DNA from: a virus
Direction: 5' to 3' (one strand)
Virus record (IMG/VR): IMGVR_UViG_3300032083_004035
Coordinates: 1-40,029 of that record
Length of the DNA stretch: 40,029 bases
This document shows, one piece after another, positions 1 to 7,129 of this stretch. Every line of letters begins with the position of its first letter. The first letter of the stretch is position 1. The position numbers and the translations under genes are program-made. The notes under the pieces are model-generated. The model did not search any database. It was not told the DNA's origin and saw nothing but the letters and a program-made list of their open reading frames with translations.

Positions 1-3
1 GCC

Positions 4-273
4 ATGATGACCGAGGCAGATATGATGAGAGTTCAGTATCCGCACGAAAAGAAACTCGGCGTGAACCTCCCCGATAACGAAACAGGCGGAGATATAATTC
101 CGTTCCCGCGCGTTGCCACCGCTTACCCCGGCGCGCGGAGAGTGAGCCAGCGACGCCTTTCTCTCTCCCCCAGAGTGCGTCGCTGGCTCCAAGGTTTTCT
201 AGGCGCGCTTTTCCTTGCTCTGTGCATATCGCCATGGATCGCCGCCGCCATTCTCTTCAACGCTACTAATTAG
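4..273 (+). CDS. Hypothetical small membrane protein
   Basis: An 89-codon reading frame with a polar, Arg-rich N-terminal two thirds and one hydrophobic C-terminal segment (about residues 63-86, GFLGALFLALCISPWIAAAI), so probably a single-pass membrane protein with its tail in the cytoplasm. In-frame ATG codons lie at 4, 7, 22 and 25. A GAGG at 13-16 places the best ribosome site in front of ATG 22 or 25, so the true start may be there. The family is not recognised. It is the first of a run of small early phage genes, and upstream context is cut off by the window edge. Confidence 0.5.
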   Translation: MMTEADMMRVQYPHEKKLGVNLPDNETGGDIIPFPRVATAYPGARRVSQRRLSLSPRVRRWLQGFLGALFLALCISPWIAAAILFNATN

Positions 274-285
274 GACGTGAACGGA

Positions 286-399
286 ATGAACCACACAAAG
301 CACAGTCGCGCAAGCCTTCGCAACCGCAGCATGTTTTGTGCAGCATACAAACAAACGGCGGATGTAAAAAGAGCAGTCAGTGCGCTGACGATGCGGTGA
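286..399 (+). CDS. Possible 37-residue basic peptide
   Basis: A 37-codon frame (ATG 286, TGA 397-399) fills most of the gap between the preceding membrane protein and the next gene. The product is strongly basic (many Lys, Arg, His) with no hydrophobic segment. AGGA at 272-275 is a weak and rather distant ribosome site. No family is recognised and a chance ORF is quite possible; the only support is its exact fit between neighbours. Confidence 0.3.
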   Translation: MNHTKHSRASLRNRSMFCAAYKQTADVKRAVSALTMR

Positions 400-415
400 T
401 TTGGAGGGGATGGCA

Positions 416-718
416 ATGAAAAAGAGCACAGTGAGGCCGCTTCCGGAGAGCGAGTTTCCGACCGTGAGGGACCTAGCAGAGGCGGTTAAGTCGCTCATAG
501 AGCTTGGTCTCGGCGAACATCCCGTTCAGCTTGTCGTCATTCCGGACAGCACGCTTCAGTCCATCGTTATCTCAGCGCTTCCGCACTTGCCCGACGATCA
601 ACGCGAAAAGCTCGGGGACAATCCGGCGCTTATGATCGAGCAAGACGGTGTCAGCTTTATCTCAACAAAAGCGCTTGAGAGGCTTGGCGGTAATGTAAGC
701 AAGCGAGCGCGGCACTAG
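416..718 (+). CDS. Hypothetical early phage protein
   Basis: The frame can be read from a TTG at 401, but a strong GGAGGGG (403-409) lies six bases before ATG 416, so 416 is chosen, giving 100 residues. The product is soluble, mixed alpha/beta in appearance, with alternating hydrophobic stretches (QLVVIP, SIVISALPHL) and a basic C-terminus. The family is not recognised. Its stop at 716-718 is almost contiguous with the next small ORF, consistent with one operon. Confidence 0.65.
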   Translation: MKKSTVRPLPESEFPTVRDLAEAVKSLIELGLGEHPVQLVVIPDSTLQSIVISALPHLPDDQREKLGDNPALMIEQDGVSFISTKALERLGGNVSKRARH

Positions 719-719
719 C

Positions 720-887
720 ATGACTCTCTTCAAAACCCTAACCACTGGTTTCCTTTCCTACCTTATAGCCTGCGCTCTTTTTGTAGCAGCGGCTCAATTC
801 TTTATTGGTCTTTGGTTCTTCTTTGGCCTTGCGATCTTGTTCGCAAGCGCTCTGGCTTACGGCATTCGTATGATGTGGAGGGGATAG
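720..887 (+). CDS. Small two-helix membrane protein
   Basis: A 55-codon ORF starting at ATG 720, one base after the preceding stop, and ending at TAG 885-887 directly before the ATG of the next gene. The product is almost entirely hydrophobic, with two probable membrane helices (about residues 12-29 and 31-48) and a short basic end (RMMWRG). The tight packing between two plausible genes supports translation. The function is not recognisable; small early membrane proteins of this type occur in many phages. No clear Shine-Dalgarno is seen, so coupling to the upstream gene is likely. Confidence 0.6.
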   Translation: MTLFKTLTTGFLSYLIACALFVAAAQFFIGLWFFFGLAILFASALAYGIRMMWRG

Positions 888-1193
888 ATGAGCGAACAAT
901 TCGTTCCGATTGAAGGGCAGTGTTTTCGCAGTCACCAAGATTGGGTCAACCGCGCAAGCCGGGCGCTTACCGCACATCCCGAATATTTCAACGCAGAGCA
1001 CGCCGAGACTACAGGATGGCGTGGTTATCACTTCGCCGCCATGTGTTTTGACCAGAAGGGGCGGCGAGTTCGAAATGGTGGTGACTTTAAGCGCGCCGAA
1101 GAAGAGAGGGCTTTCCCGGTTTATTGGATTTGGCCAGATCAAATCGTTACCCTGATCACGGCCGCCGCAAAGCAAGCGGAGCCCGCCCAATGA
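888..1193 (+). CDS. Hypothetical phage protein (101 aa)
   Basis: The start ATG 888 follows the previous stop directly and is preceded by GGAGGGG at 877-883, a good ribosome site. The product is a soluble 101-residue protein with a compact aromatic/Cys core (CFRSHQDW, CFDQKGRRVRNGGDF, FPVYWIWP). I recognise the general look of a conserved unknown phage protein but no function. The stop TGA overlaps the next start (ATGA), indicating translational coupling to the DnaA-like gene. Confidence 0.75.
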   Translation: MSEQFVPIEGQCFRSHQDWVNRASRALTAHPEYFNAEHAETTGWRGYHFAAMCFDQKGRRVRNGGDFKRAEEERAFPVYWIWPDQIVTLITAAAKQAEPAQ

Positions 1194-1840
1194 CCGCCCC
1201 CCAAACACCCGAAGCGGTTAAGGTTACCGTGAGCATGAGCGCGACGCTCACTCACAACCAGAGAGCTTACATAGGCCGTCAGCAGGCTTTTGATGCTGTT
1301 GAGCGAGCCGTATGCGCGCGATCTGCATCCTGCGTTACGGTGGAAACCTTGAGAGGAAAGCCGCAGGGCCGGGTTTACACGATGCCCCGGCAGTGGTGCT
1401 GGTTCATCCTTTCCAATCACCCGTTCTTCCGCGACGAATATTCAAGCCTTCGCTTGGGCAAGCTTTATAACCGCGATCATACCACAGTTTTAAGCGGATT
1501 GCGCCGGGCAAAATCATTTATCGCTGTTCGGTCGTGCCCGGAATATGCGCGCAGGCTTCAGCTTGTCTGCGACGATCTTCAGCACATCATTGGGCCGTTC
1601 AACATCTGGCATCACTGCGGCTTTTCGGACCCGCGCCCACGGATTGCGGCGCCGGTTATGCCGAAAGTCGCCGAGGCCGAACCAGAGCCGCCCGCCGTCT
1701 GCGCAGAACTCGACGAGCGCAACCGCAAAATCCGCGCGCTCTACAAGTCAGGCTATGACGCAAACCTTCTGGCCGAGCGCTTTGGCCGCGCACAAAAGAC
1801 CATCCGTGAGATTGGCAATATGCCGGAGGCTCAATCATGA
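1190..1840 (+). CDS. DnaA domain IV-like DNA-binding protein
   Basis: From ATG 1190, which overlaps the upstream stop as ATGA, the product is 216 residues; a longer in-frame start at 1124 would overlap the previous gene heavily and is not preferred. Residues about 68-110 (WCWFILSNHPFF, then RLGKLYNRDHTTVLSGLRRA) match the C-terminal DnaA-box-binding helix-turn-helix of DnaA, whose signature is GRDHSTVLHA. There is no AAA+ ATPase domain, so it is a stand-alone DNA-binding module. A Pro/Glu-rich linker (about 165-185) leads to a second HTH-like segment (ALYKSGYDANLLAERFGRA). Inferred role: control of replication or early transcription, perhaps by competing for or acting at DnaA-box-like sites. 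Confidence 0.8.
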   Translation: MTAPQTPEAVKVTVSMSATLTHNQRAYIGRQQAFDAVERAVCARSASCVTVETLRGKPQGRVYTMPRQWCWFILSNHPFFRDEYSSLRLGKLYNRDHTTVLSGLRRAKSFIAVRSCPEYARRLQLVCDDLQHIIGPFNIWHHCGFSDPRPRIAAPVMPKVAEAEPEPPAVCAELDERNRKIRALYKSGYDANLLAERFGRAQKTIREIGNMPEAQS

Positions 1841-2037
1841 CCTCCCGCGCGCTCATTCTCCAATACATGCGTCACAAGCGCCTTGCCTGTTCGGTCGGCG
1901 AGATCAAAGCGGCGACGAAACGCTCTCACGCTACCATTCATGGAACCCTTTCCAAGATGGAAGGCGAGGGCATCGTCCGTTCGCGCAAGAACGCTGACGG
2001 CTCTGTCATCTGGTTTCTGGTGGAGATTTCAAAATGA
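1837..2037 (+). CDS. Small winged-helix DNA-binding protein
   Basis: A 66-residue protein whose whole length fits a winged helix: helices at MTSRALILQYMRH and VGEIKAATKRSHATIHGTLSKME, then a beta wing (GIVRSRKNADGSVIWFLV). This is a MarR/GntR-like fold without an effector domain. ATG 1837 overlaps the upstream stop as ATGA. It lies in a run of four consecutive small DNA-binding proteins, suggesting an early regulatory cassette. Specific targets cannot be told. Confidence 0.75.
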   Translation: MTSRALILQYMRHKRLACSVGEIKAATKRSHATIHGTLSKMEGEGIVRSRKNADGSVIWFLVEISK

Positions 2038-2393
2038 AAGCATCCAGAGAAATAGAAGCGTGCAGGCTTTATCAGATGGGTTTCTCGGGCGGTGAGGTCG
2101 CTGACCGTTTTGGAGTTGGCGTCGGGTCCGTCTACTACGCGCTAAGAAAACACAAGATTAAACGGCGCTCAAAGCGTGCAGCGATAGAGATTGCTTCTGC
2201 AAAGGGTCGGCTTGGCGGACCTAAGGGAACGAAATCATACAACCTTAAGGATGAGGCGCGCGTTATTGGTCTGTTAAACAAGGGCCTGTCACTTCGTAAA
2301 ATCGCAGCGCGCACGCAGCTTTCGCTCGGCAAAGTTGCGGGCCTAGTAAAACGCCACAAGGATCGCGCGAATAGCGCAATGAGGGCCGCATGA
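2034..2393 (+). CDS. Double helix-turn-helix protein
   Basis: A 119-residue basic protein with two HTH motifs: residues about 6-33 (IEACRLYQMGFSGGEVADRF then GSVYYALRKHKI) and about 75-108 (VIGLLNKGLSLRKIAART then LGKVAGLVKRHKD). Both resemble the resolvase/Hin-type HTH seen in small transposon- and phage-borne regulators. The start ATG 2034 overlaps the previous stop. A Lys/Arg/Gly-rich linker joins the halves. Probable DNA-binding regulator; no catalytic domain is visible. Confidence 0.75.
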   Translation: MKASREIEACRLYQMGFSGGEVADRFGVGVGSVYYALRKHKIKRRSKRAAIEIASAKGRLGGPKGTKSYNLKDEARVIGLLNKGLSLRKIAARTQLSLGKVAGLVKRHKDRANSAMRAA

Positions 2394-2692
2394 CCCTCCA
2401 ACAGCAAGACCTCCTAAGCTGGACCCCTCCCAACATGGACAGGGGAGGAACAACATACTCCCACTCCTTCGATTACGACCGTCTAAACAGGCAACAGAGA
2501 GCCGTATACGACGTTGTTAAGGATGGAGCATGGAGAACGCTTCAGACAATTGCTGGCGCTGCCGGGGCTCCTGAGGCGTCTGCAAGCGCTCGCTTGCGCG
2601 ATCTGAGGAAACTTGGCCTGACCGTTGACCGCGAGCGCGATCCGGTATCGCCGGGGCTGTTCTGGTATCGGGTGAGGTGCGCGCCGCAATAA
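2390..2692 (+). CDS. Winged-helix-like hypothetical protein
   Basis: A 100-residue product starting at ATG 2390 in an ATGA overlap. After a polar N-terminus, residues about 33-100 look like a winged helix: RQQRAVYDVVKDGAWRTLQT, ASASARLRDLRKLG, then a beta hairpin ending in FWYRVR. The pattern of deciding how an open site is chosen from sequence repeats the neighbouring small regulators. It is the last gene of this tightly coupled block, followed by a hairpin at 2700-2713. Confidence 0.7.
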   Translation: MTLQQQDLLSWTPPNMDRGGTTYSHSFDYDRLNRQQRAVYDVVKDGAWRTLQTIAGAAGAPEASASARLRDLRKLGLTVDRERDPVSPGLFWYRVRCAPQ

Positions 2693-2699
2693 CAAAAGA

Positions 2700-2713
2700 C
2701 CCGCCGAAGCGGG
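2700..2713 (-). terminator. Hairpin with terminator geometry on the - strand
   Basis: CCCGC-CGAA-GCGGG forms a perfect 5-bp stem. On the + strand it is followed by CCTCAGTAT with no T tract. Read on the - strand it is a TTCG-loop hairpin followed by TCTTTTGTT, the usual layout of an intrinsic terminator. It would therefore stop leftward rather than rightward transcription. Inferred from sequence only. Confidence 0.5.
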
Positions 2714-2746
2714 CCTCAGTATATCACATAACAACGGAGATTTAGC

Positions 2747-3655
2747 ATGTTTCTTCAGAAATCCAAGCAGGCATCTGGTGTCCAAGAGGCGCTTTTTTCG
2801 GCGCCACAGACGCCGGCGACGAGACGCGACGAGAACTGGTTGAAGGCGCGGCTCGTGAAGGGCGCTGAGCGCATTGAGTTTAGTGAACGCGTAACGGTGA
2901 CACCTTGTCTGGCAGAATTGATGCTCCGCCGAAACGTGCGCAATCGGCCTATGGTTGAGGGCAATGTGGACAAGTTTGTAAAGCTTATTGAACGCGGCGA
3001 ATTCCGTGTCACGCATCAGGGCGTTGCGTTTGACTGGAACGGTGATTTGCTGGACGGGCAGCACCGGTTGGCGGCTGTAATCGAGACTGCAAAATCAGTC
3101 GAGATTATCGTTGGCTTTGGTTATGATCCAAAGGTTTTCGATGCGCTAGACGGCGGACGAAAGCGCACGGTGGGTGATGTGCTGAGCCTGAAGGGCGAGG
3201 GAGACCCCAACAATCTGGCCGCGGCCATTCGGTTCTGTATGAGCTACTACGAGACCGGACATCCGCGAAACATTACACCTTCCGCTGCCCAAACTATAGA
3301 GTTTCTTGAGGCTAACCCGAGCATCAGGAACAGCATCAAGCCTGCGCGGCGCGTCAAGCGCGAATTCGGCAATTCGCTGAGCCTGTGGGCGTCGCTTCAC
3401 TTTATTTTTGCGCAGATTGATGCCGAGGGCGCAGACAAGTTCTTCTACAATGTCGCAACTGGTGATGGACTGAAAAAGTCAGAGCCTGAGGCAGTTTTGC
3501 GCAGCCGCCTTATTACGCATCTGTCCGGAAAATCAGAACTCGGACGGATTGAGTATCCGGCCGTTGTGATTAAGGCGTGGAATCTGCGACGCACCGGCCA
3601 AACCCGCAGGCTACTGTCTTGGAAGGCCGATGAGTCCTTTCCGGAGGCGGTGTAA
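2747..3655 (+). CDS. ParB/DGQHR-type fold protein
   Basis: A 302-residue protein. The central part (about residues 58-112) has the layout of a ParB/DGQHR fold: RNRPMVEGNVDKFVKLIERG, HQGVAFDWNGDLLDGQHRL, where DGQHRL corresponds to the nucleotide-binding loop of ParB-like proteins. The remaining C-terminal half is mostly helical. Proteins with this motif are common in phages, with roles not firmly established. GGAGA at 2736-2740 precedes ATG 2747. It ends in a TAATG overlap with a second ParB-like gene, so the two probably act together, perhaps in DNA binding or partition-like functions. The exact function is not claimed. Confidence 0.75.
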   Translation: MFLQKSKQASGVQEALFSAPQTPATRRDENWLKARLVKGAERIEFSERVTVTPCLAELMLRRNVRNRPMVEGNVDKFVKLIERGEFRVTHQGVAFDWNGDLLDGQHRLAAVIETAKSVEIIVGFGYDPKVFDALDGGRKRTVGDVLSLKGEGDPNNLAAAIRFCMSYYETGHPRNITPSAAQTIEFLEANPSIRNSIKPARRVKREFGNSLSLWASLHFIFAQIDAEGADKFFYNVATGDGLKKSEPEAVLRSRLITHLSGKSELGRIEYPAVVIKAWNLRRTGQTRRLLSWKADESFPEAV

Positions 3656-4452
3656 TGTCTAATCATCTTGAGGCGAGTGAGTTGAACGCAATTGACGCCC
3701 CCATAAGTGCGATCATTGTTGCGGAGCGGCACCGAGAACCAAATAAAAAAAAGGTCAAACAGCTCGCAGAGTCAATGAAGGAAATTGGTTTGCGCACGCC
3801 GCTTACGGTTGAATACGAAAGGGTGGATCGCAAGAACCCGACCTATCGTCTCGTAACTGGACACTCACGCCTGCAAGCCGCAATGCTGCTCGGTTGGGAA
3901 ACTATTCCGGTTTCCCCACAGTCCTTCGAAAACGAGGAAGAGCGCGAGCTTTGGGAGATTGATGAAAATCTCATGCGGGGTGAGTTGAGCCCTGCGGAGG
4001 AGGCGGCTCACCTTTCAAGGCGGAAAGAGCTTTTCGAACTGATTAAACTGGAAACTGGGCGAAGTTCGCCCAGTTTAGGTGGGCGCGGAAACAAAGAGTT
4101 TGCAGCGGACACAGCGGAGCGCACGGGAACACCTAAGCGCACCGTGAATCAAAAAATAGCCCGTGCCGAAGCGCTCGGCGCCGATATTCACGAGGTCGCT
4201 GGAACTTCCCTCGATAAGGGTACCGAGCTGGACGCCCTCTCCAAAATGTCGCCGGAAGCCCGTAAACCGCTCATACAGGAGGCAAAGCGCGGTGCGCCGG
4301 TGTCTGCGGTCCGAGAAATCAAATCAGACACAGACGTTGAAATTGACCAGCGCAACGCCCTGCTACGCGCATGGAACAAGGCGAGCCCTAGCGTCCGCAA
4401 GTGGTTTCGCGAGCATATTGACACGCCAATTATGGACAGAGGGGCTGCTTAG
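3655..4452 (+). CDS. ParB N-terminal domain protein
   Basis: A 265-residue protein with an N-terminal ParB/Spo0J nuclease-like domain (residues about 18-95: RHREPNKKKVKQLAESMKEI, RLVTGHSRLQAAMLLGW, IPV). GHSRLQA takes the place of the GERR CTP-binding motif. Residues about 140-195 (AADTAERTGTPKRTVNQKIARA) form an HTH expected to bind DNA. The start overlaps the preceding stop as TAATG. Within the coding sequence lies a perfect 12-bp inverted repeat (4052-4076) between the two domains. Chromosome- or plasmid-type partition, transcriptional control or a nuclease-like role are all possible; no ParA partner is present in the window. Confidence 0.8.
   Translation: MSNHLEASELNAIDAPISAIIVAERHREPNKKKVKQLAESMKEIGLRTPLTVEYERVDRKNPTYRLVTGHSRLQAAMLLGWETIPVSPQSFENEEERELWEIDENLMRGELSPAEEAAHLSRRKELFELIKLETGRSSPSLGGRGNKEFAADTAERTGTPKRTVNQKIARAEALGADIHEVAGTSLDKGTELDALSKMSPEARKPLIQEAKRGAPVSAVREIKSDTDVEIDQRNALLRAWNKASPSVRKWFREHIDTPIMDRGAA
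4052..4076. repeat. Perfect 12-bp palindrome inside the ParB-like gene
   Basis: AAACTGGGCGAA (4052-4063), a single G (4064), and its exact inverse complement TTCGCCCAGTTT (4065-4076). It falls in the linker between the two ParB-like domains. It may be a protein-binding site of parS type, an RNA hairpin, or chance. Confidence 0.75.
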
Positions 4453-4454
4453 TT

Positions 4455-5210
4455 GTGTCAAGCCTGCCAGAGCCTTTAACGCCCACAGAAAGCGACCTTC
4501 GCGGCTTCGACAACTTGCAGCTTGACGTGGACCTGCTGCCGAAGTCGAAGCTTGCGAACTATGCCGAGGCCGAGGCCTTCAGGGCCGCCGTGCTGCTCTG
4601 GTGCGAGGCGTGGAAGCAGGTTCCGGCCGCAAGCCTTCCTGACGACGATCTGGAGCTGCGGGCTATCTGCGGTCTTCAGAGAGATGCCGCGACATGGGAG
4701 CGGATCAAAAAGGACGCGCTCCACAAATTTATCAAGTGCTCTGACGGACGCCTTTACCACAAGGTGCTGGCTGAGAAGGCAAACAAGGCATGGGAGTCGA
4801 GGCTTCGCTATAGAGCGCTCGGCAAAGCGGGCGCTGAAGCGCGCGCCAAAGCGTACGCCAAACCGGACGGCACACCTGAGGCGCAGCAATCAGAATCTGA
4901 AGGTGAAGAGAGAAGGTTGAAGGAGAAGGTTAATCCAGAAGATTCTTCCCAAGAAAAAATCACTACATCGCCGCGCGCGAGGCAGGATTTTGATGTTTTA
5001 AAATATTTGGGGGGAGAAGAGATAGTTGCGGCTAAGGCCCGCGCTCCTGGTTGGGACGTGTACTACCTCGCCGGCCTCTACAACGATGCGATTGCTGACG
5101 GAAAGCTTGACCCGCCGCGTCTTCCGAGGCGCGCGTTCCCGGCATGGTGCGGGAAATTCACGAAGGGCAGGGCGCCGCCGGGAAAGGGCAGCGGAAACTA
5201 CGATGCGTAA
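4455..5210 (+). CDS. DUF1376-like phage replication protein
   Basis: A 251-residue product starting at GTG 4455, directly after the previous TAG. Residues about 38-130 (AEAFRAAVLLWCEAW, VPAASLPDDD, CSDGRLYHKVLAEKA) match the pattern of DUF1376, a winged-helix-like domain found in phage and prophage replication initiation or helicase-loading proteins. A charged, low-complexity linker (about 130-175) leads to a C-terminal domain (about 178-251) of unknown fold with many aromatic residues. No strong Shine-Dalgarno precedes the GTG, so coupling with the ParB-like gene is likely. Role in replication is inferred from family behaviour. Confidence 0.7.
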   Translation: MSSLPEPLTPTESDLRGFDNLQLDVDLLPKSKLANYAEAEAFRAAVLLWCEAWKQVPAASLPDDDLELRAICGLQRDAATWERIKKDALHKFIKCSDGRLYHKVLAEKANKAWESRLRYRALGKAGAEARAKAYAKPDGTPEAQQSESEGEERRLKEKVNPEDSSQEKITTSPRARQDFDVLKYLGGEEIVAAKARAPGWDVYYLAGLYNDAIADGKLDPPRLPRRAFPAWCGKFTKGRAPPGKGSGNYDA

Positions 5211-5249
5211 ACTGCAGCAAATGCTCCACGTGGAACAATTCTCGACGCC

Positions 5250-5438
5250 ATGAAAACAACTTGCTCTAACCGTCTGTGTTCAAACGAAATTGAGCCGGAA
5301 CGTCTCGGAAAGCAGCGCTACTGCAGGGCGTGTCACGCAGAGGCGTCACGAAAACAGAGGGCGCGGAAGAAAGCCGAACGCGAACGAATTGAACAAGAGT
5401 TGGCGGTTTTGAAGCGGTTGCTTCGGGTCGCCGCCTAA
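5250..5438 (+). CDS. Small Cys-rich zinc-binding protein
   Basis: A 62-residue protein with N-terminal Cys5, Cys10, Cys26 and Cys29 (CSNRLC, then YCRACH), a typical four-Cys zinc knuckle, followed by a long, strongly basic then heptad-like helix (RKQRARKKAERERIEQELAVLKRLL) likely to dimerise as a coiled coil. Looks like a small nucleic-acid-binding protein. The 39 bases before it carry a CCACGTGG palindrome (5225-5232). Family not recognised. Confidence 0.65.
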   Translation: MKTTCSNRLCSNEIEPERLGKQRYCRACHAEASRKQRARKKAERERIEQELAVLKRLLRVAA

Positions 5439-5454
5439 CAGGGAAGGAAGAGGG

Positions 5455-5640
5455 ATGAGCAAGCACGCAGTTCATAAATGCCCGGTCTGTAGCAAGCCGT
5501 TTGGGCGCGAGTTTGATCTTGTGCGTCATCAAAAATCGAAGCGGCATAGTGCGTTCAAAGCGCCAGACGACGTGGCAAGAATGCAGCGATACCATGAAGA
5601 CAAGATGCGCGAATTGCGCGAGCAGCCGACTAACCCCTAA
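5455..5640 (+). CDS. Classical C2H2 zinc-finger protein
   Basis: A 61-residue protein with Cys9-x2-Cys12-x12-His25-x5-His31, the spacing of a classical C2H2 finger, with Phe16, Phe20 and Leu22 available for the hydrophobic core. A charged helical C-terminus follows. GGAAGAGGG just before ATG 5455 is a good ribosome site. Such single C2H2 fingers are unusual in bacteria outside Ros/MucR and phage proteins. DNA or RNA binding is inferred; no target is known. Confidence 0.7.
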   Translation: MSKHAVHKCPVCSKPFGREFDLVRHQKSKRHSAFKAPDDVARMQRYHEDKMRELREQPTNP

Positions 5641-5657
5641 CAGTGGAGCGGGAGAAA

Positions 5658-5921
5658 ATGAAAACCGAAGCAGTTGGCATTCAGCAGCTTGTTCATGTGA
5701 CCGTTGATGAGGACAAGTTTACGCCGGAATTCATGGAAGAGTTCCGCAAATCGTTTTACAACTTCCATACGCTTAATGAGCATATCGAACACCTTGGGCA
5801 AATGTACGCACGCGGAATAGTCAGCAACTTCGATAGCTTCATTGAAGGATACGGCGATCCGGCGGAATTTGGAATTAAATTCGCATCGGCAGGCCAAGAA
5901 GTGGAGATCGTAGACCTATGA
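5658..5921 (+). CDS. Hypothetical protein (87 aa)
   Basis: The frame opens at GTG 5643, but GGAG at 5651-5654 precedes ATG 5658, which is preferred. The acidic product (pattern TVDEDKFTPEFMEEFRKSF) has a compact N-terminal half and a conserved-looking Gly/Phe-rich C-terminal half (DSFIEGYGDPAEFGIKF). No family recognised. The stop TGA overlaps the start of a 17-codon ORF. Confidence 0.65.
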   Translation: MKTEAVGIQQLVHVTVDEDKFTPEFMEEFRKSFYNFHTLNEHIEHLGQMYARGIVSNFDSFIEGYGDPAEFGIKFASAGQEVEIVDL

Positions 5922-5971
5922 AGTTCCGCCACAGAGAATCCGAGAACAACACACAGAAGGAAATTGCATAA
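5918..5971 (+). CDS. Possible 17-residue bridging peptide
   Basis: ATG 5918 overlaps the upstream stop as ATGA, and its own stop TAA 5969-5971 overlaps the next start as TAATG. The 17-residue product is polar and charged. The double overlap suggests that ribosomes pass through it and reinitiate; it may be a leader or bridging ORF rather than a functional peptide. The ribosome site for the next gene (AGAAGGAAA) lies inside it. Confidence 0.35.
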   Translation: MKFRHRESENNTQKEIA

Positions 5972-6312
5972 TGGCTCACCACTCTTCAGAAAACCCGTTC
6001 GAACACATTCGCCGCGACGATGAAGATATGGCGGTTAAGCGCGAACAGTTGCTCCAGAAATTGCTGGACACCACCGGATTTAAAGGCGCTCTCGGCACCT
6101 TTCCGGAGGGCCAGTTAACACCAAATGACGAGGGCGCAATTCAGTTTGGTTTTGGCGTTCTTGATGGCAAAGTGACCATCGACTTCGGAACTCCGGTTCG
6201 GTCCGTTGGAATGACTCCGCAACAGGCATGCGACTTTGCGGGCGATCTTGTGAAGATGGCGCGCGCCGCCGCACGAGAAAAGGGTGAAATGGTTGCCCTA
6301 ACCATCCGATAG
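5971..6312 (+). CDS. Hypothetical protein (113 aa)
   Basis: ATG 5971 is preceded by AAGGA at 5957-5961 and overlaps the upstream stop. The first 30 residues are charged; residues about 45-113 seem to form a small beta sheet followed by a helix (FGFGVLDGKVTIDFG, then GMTPQQACDFAGDLVKMARAA). No function is recognisable. It belongs to the coupled early operon. Confidence 0.65.
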   Translation: MAHHSSENPFEHIRRDDEDMAVKREQLLQKLLDTTGFKGALGTFPEGQLTPNDEGAIQFGFGVLDGKVTIDFGTPVRSVGMTPQQACDFAGDLVKMARAAAREKGEMVALTIR

Positions 6313-6322
6313 GAAGGCCACC

Positions 6323-6910
6323 ATGAAAAACGATTACAGAGAATCCGAGTCCGGCGGTCGTAAATGGCTTGCAGATGAAGGAGCTAGAGAAGCGAAGTAT
6401 GATGGAATGGGGAGTTTAGTTTCCCTTCCTGAGAAAGTGACGAGTGCGGATAAATATGATACTCTGCTAAACAATCTTTATGAAATTGCGACGGAGATTG
6501 CGCAGTTTCACGGTGGCGATCCGGCGACAATTAGCAGCGCATTGGAGAGTTTTAGCACGCGCCTTGCGAGGCTGGATGAAGCAGCGGCCCATCAAATCAG
6601 CGCCGGACTCCGCGACGCCTCCAAGTCTACCGCAAAACGAGGGGAAGGGGAAGGCGAAACTCTCCAAGGCATAACGGTAGGGACGATTTCGGCGGAGGAC
6701 ATTATCACCTTGCGCGATGCTCCGCCCACAGACCACCCCGCCAGCCCTTATAGCGAGGACGATGTGTACACCGTAAGATGCTGGCGTCACCACTATGTTA
6801 GCTATGAAGGAATTGCGCAGGACTGCTTGGCGGGCAACTTGCTTTTTGCAAAAGGCCGCGAAGAATATTTCGCCTCCATCGCCCGTCACCTAGCAGAGAT
6901 GGGGGAGTAG
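6323..6910 (+). CDS. Hypothetical protein (195 aa)
   Basis: ATAGGAAGGCCACC before ATG 6323 supplies a good ribosome site. The protein has a charged N-terminus, a helical middle (DKYDTLLNNLYEIATEIAQF to about residue 95), a low-complexity Lys/Gly/Glu region, and a C-terminal part with aromatic and His residues (YTVRCWRHHYVSYEGIAQDC). I do not recognise a family. The stop abuts the ATG of a Cys-rich gene. Confidence 0.6.
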   Translation: MKNDYRESESGGRKWLADEGAREAKYDGMGSLVSLPEKVTSADKYDTLLNNLYEIATEIAQFHGGDPATISSALESFSTRLARLDEAAAHQISAGLRDASKSTAKRGEGEGETLQGITVGTISAEDIITLRDAPPTDHPASPYSEDDVYTVRCWRHHYVSYEGIAQDCLAGNLLFAKGREEYFASIARHLAEMGE

Positions 6911-7129
6911 ATGGTGAAGCGCCACTGCAGGGATTGTGACCACTATACGCCAAGCGTGCGGGAGGGGAAGGGGTACTGTTGCTATGCGGTTGATGAGCTG
7001 CCAACTCCGATTCGGCGCGCGCTTGGAATGGAAGACAACATGCCTGAAGTGCAAGAGTCCGATGCCATTATGTGTCCGTGCTTTCGGCTTCCGCGCTCAG
7101 AGCAGCCCCAAGAGGCAGGCCCCGCATGA
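6911..7129 (+). CDS. Cys-rich, probably zinc-binding protein
   Basis: A 72-residue protein with Cys6, Cys9, Cys23 and Cys24 near the N-terminus (HCRDCDHY and GYCCYAV) and CPC at about 55-57, a spacing consistent with one zinc site. It starts directly after the preceding stop, and its own stop overlaps the next start (ATGA). Third or fourth tiny zinc-type protein of this early block. Function unknown. Confidence 0.65.
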   Translation: MVKRHCRDCDHYTPSVREGKGYCCYAVDELPTPIRRALGMEDNMPEVQESDAIMCPCFRLPRSEQPQEAGPA

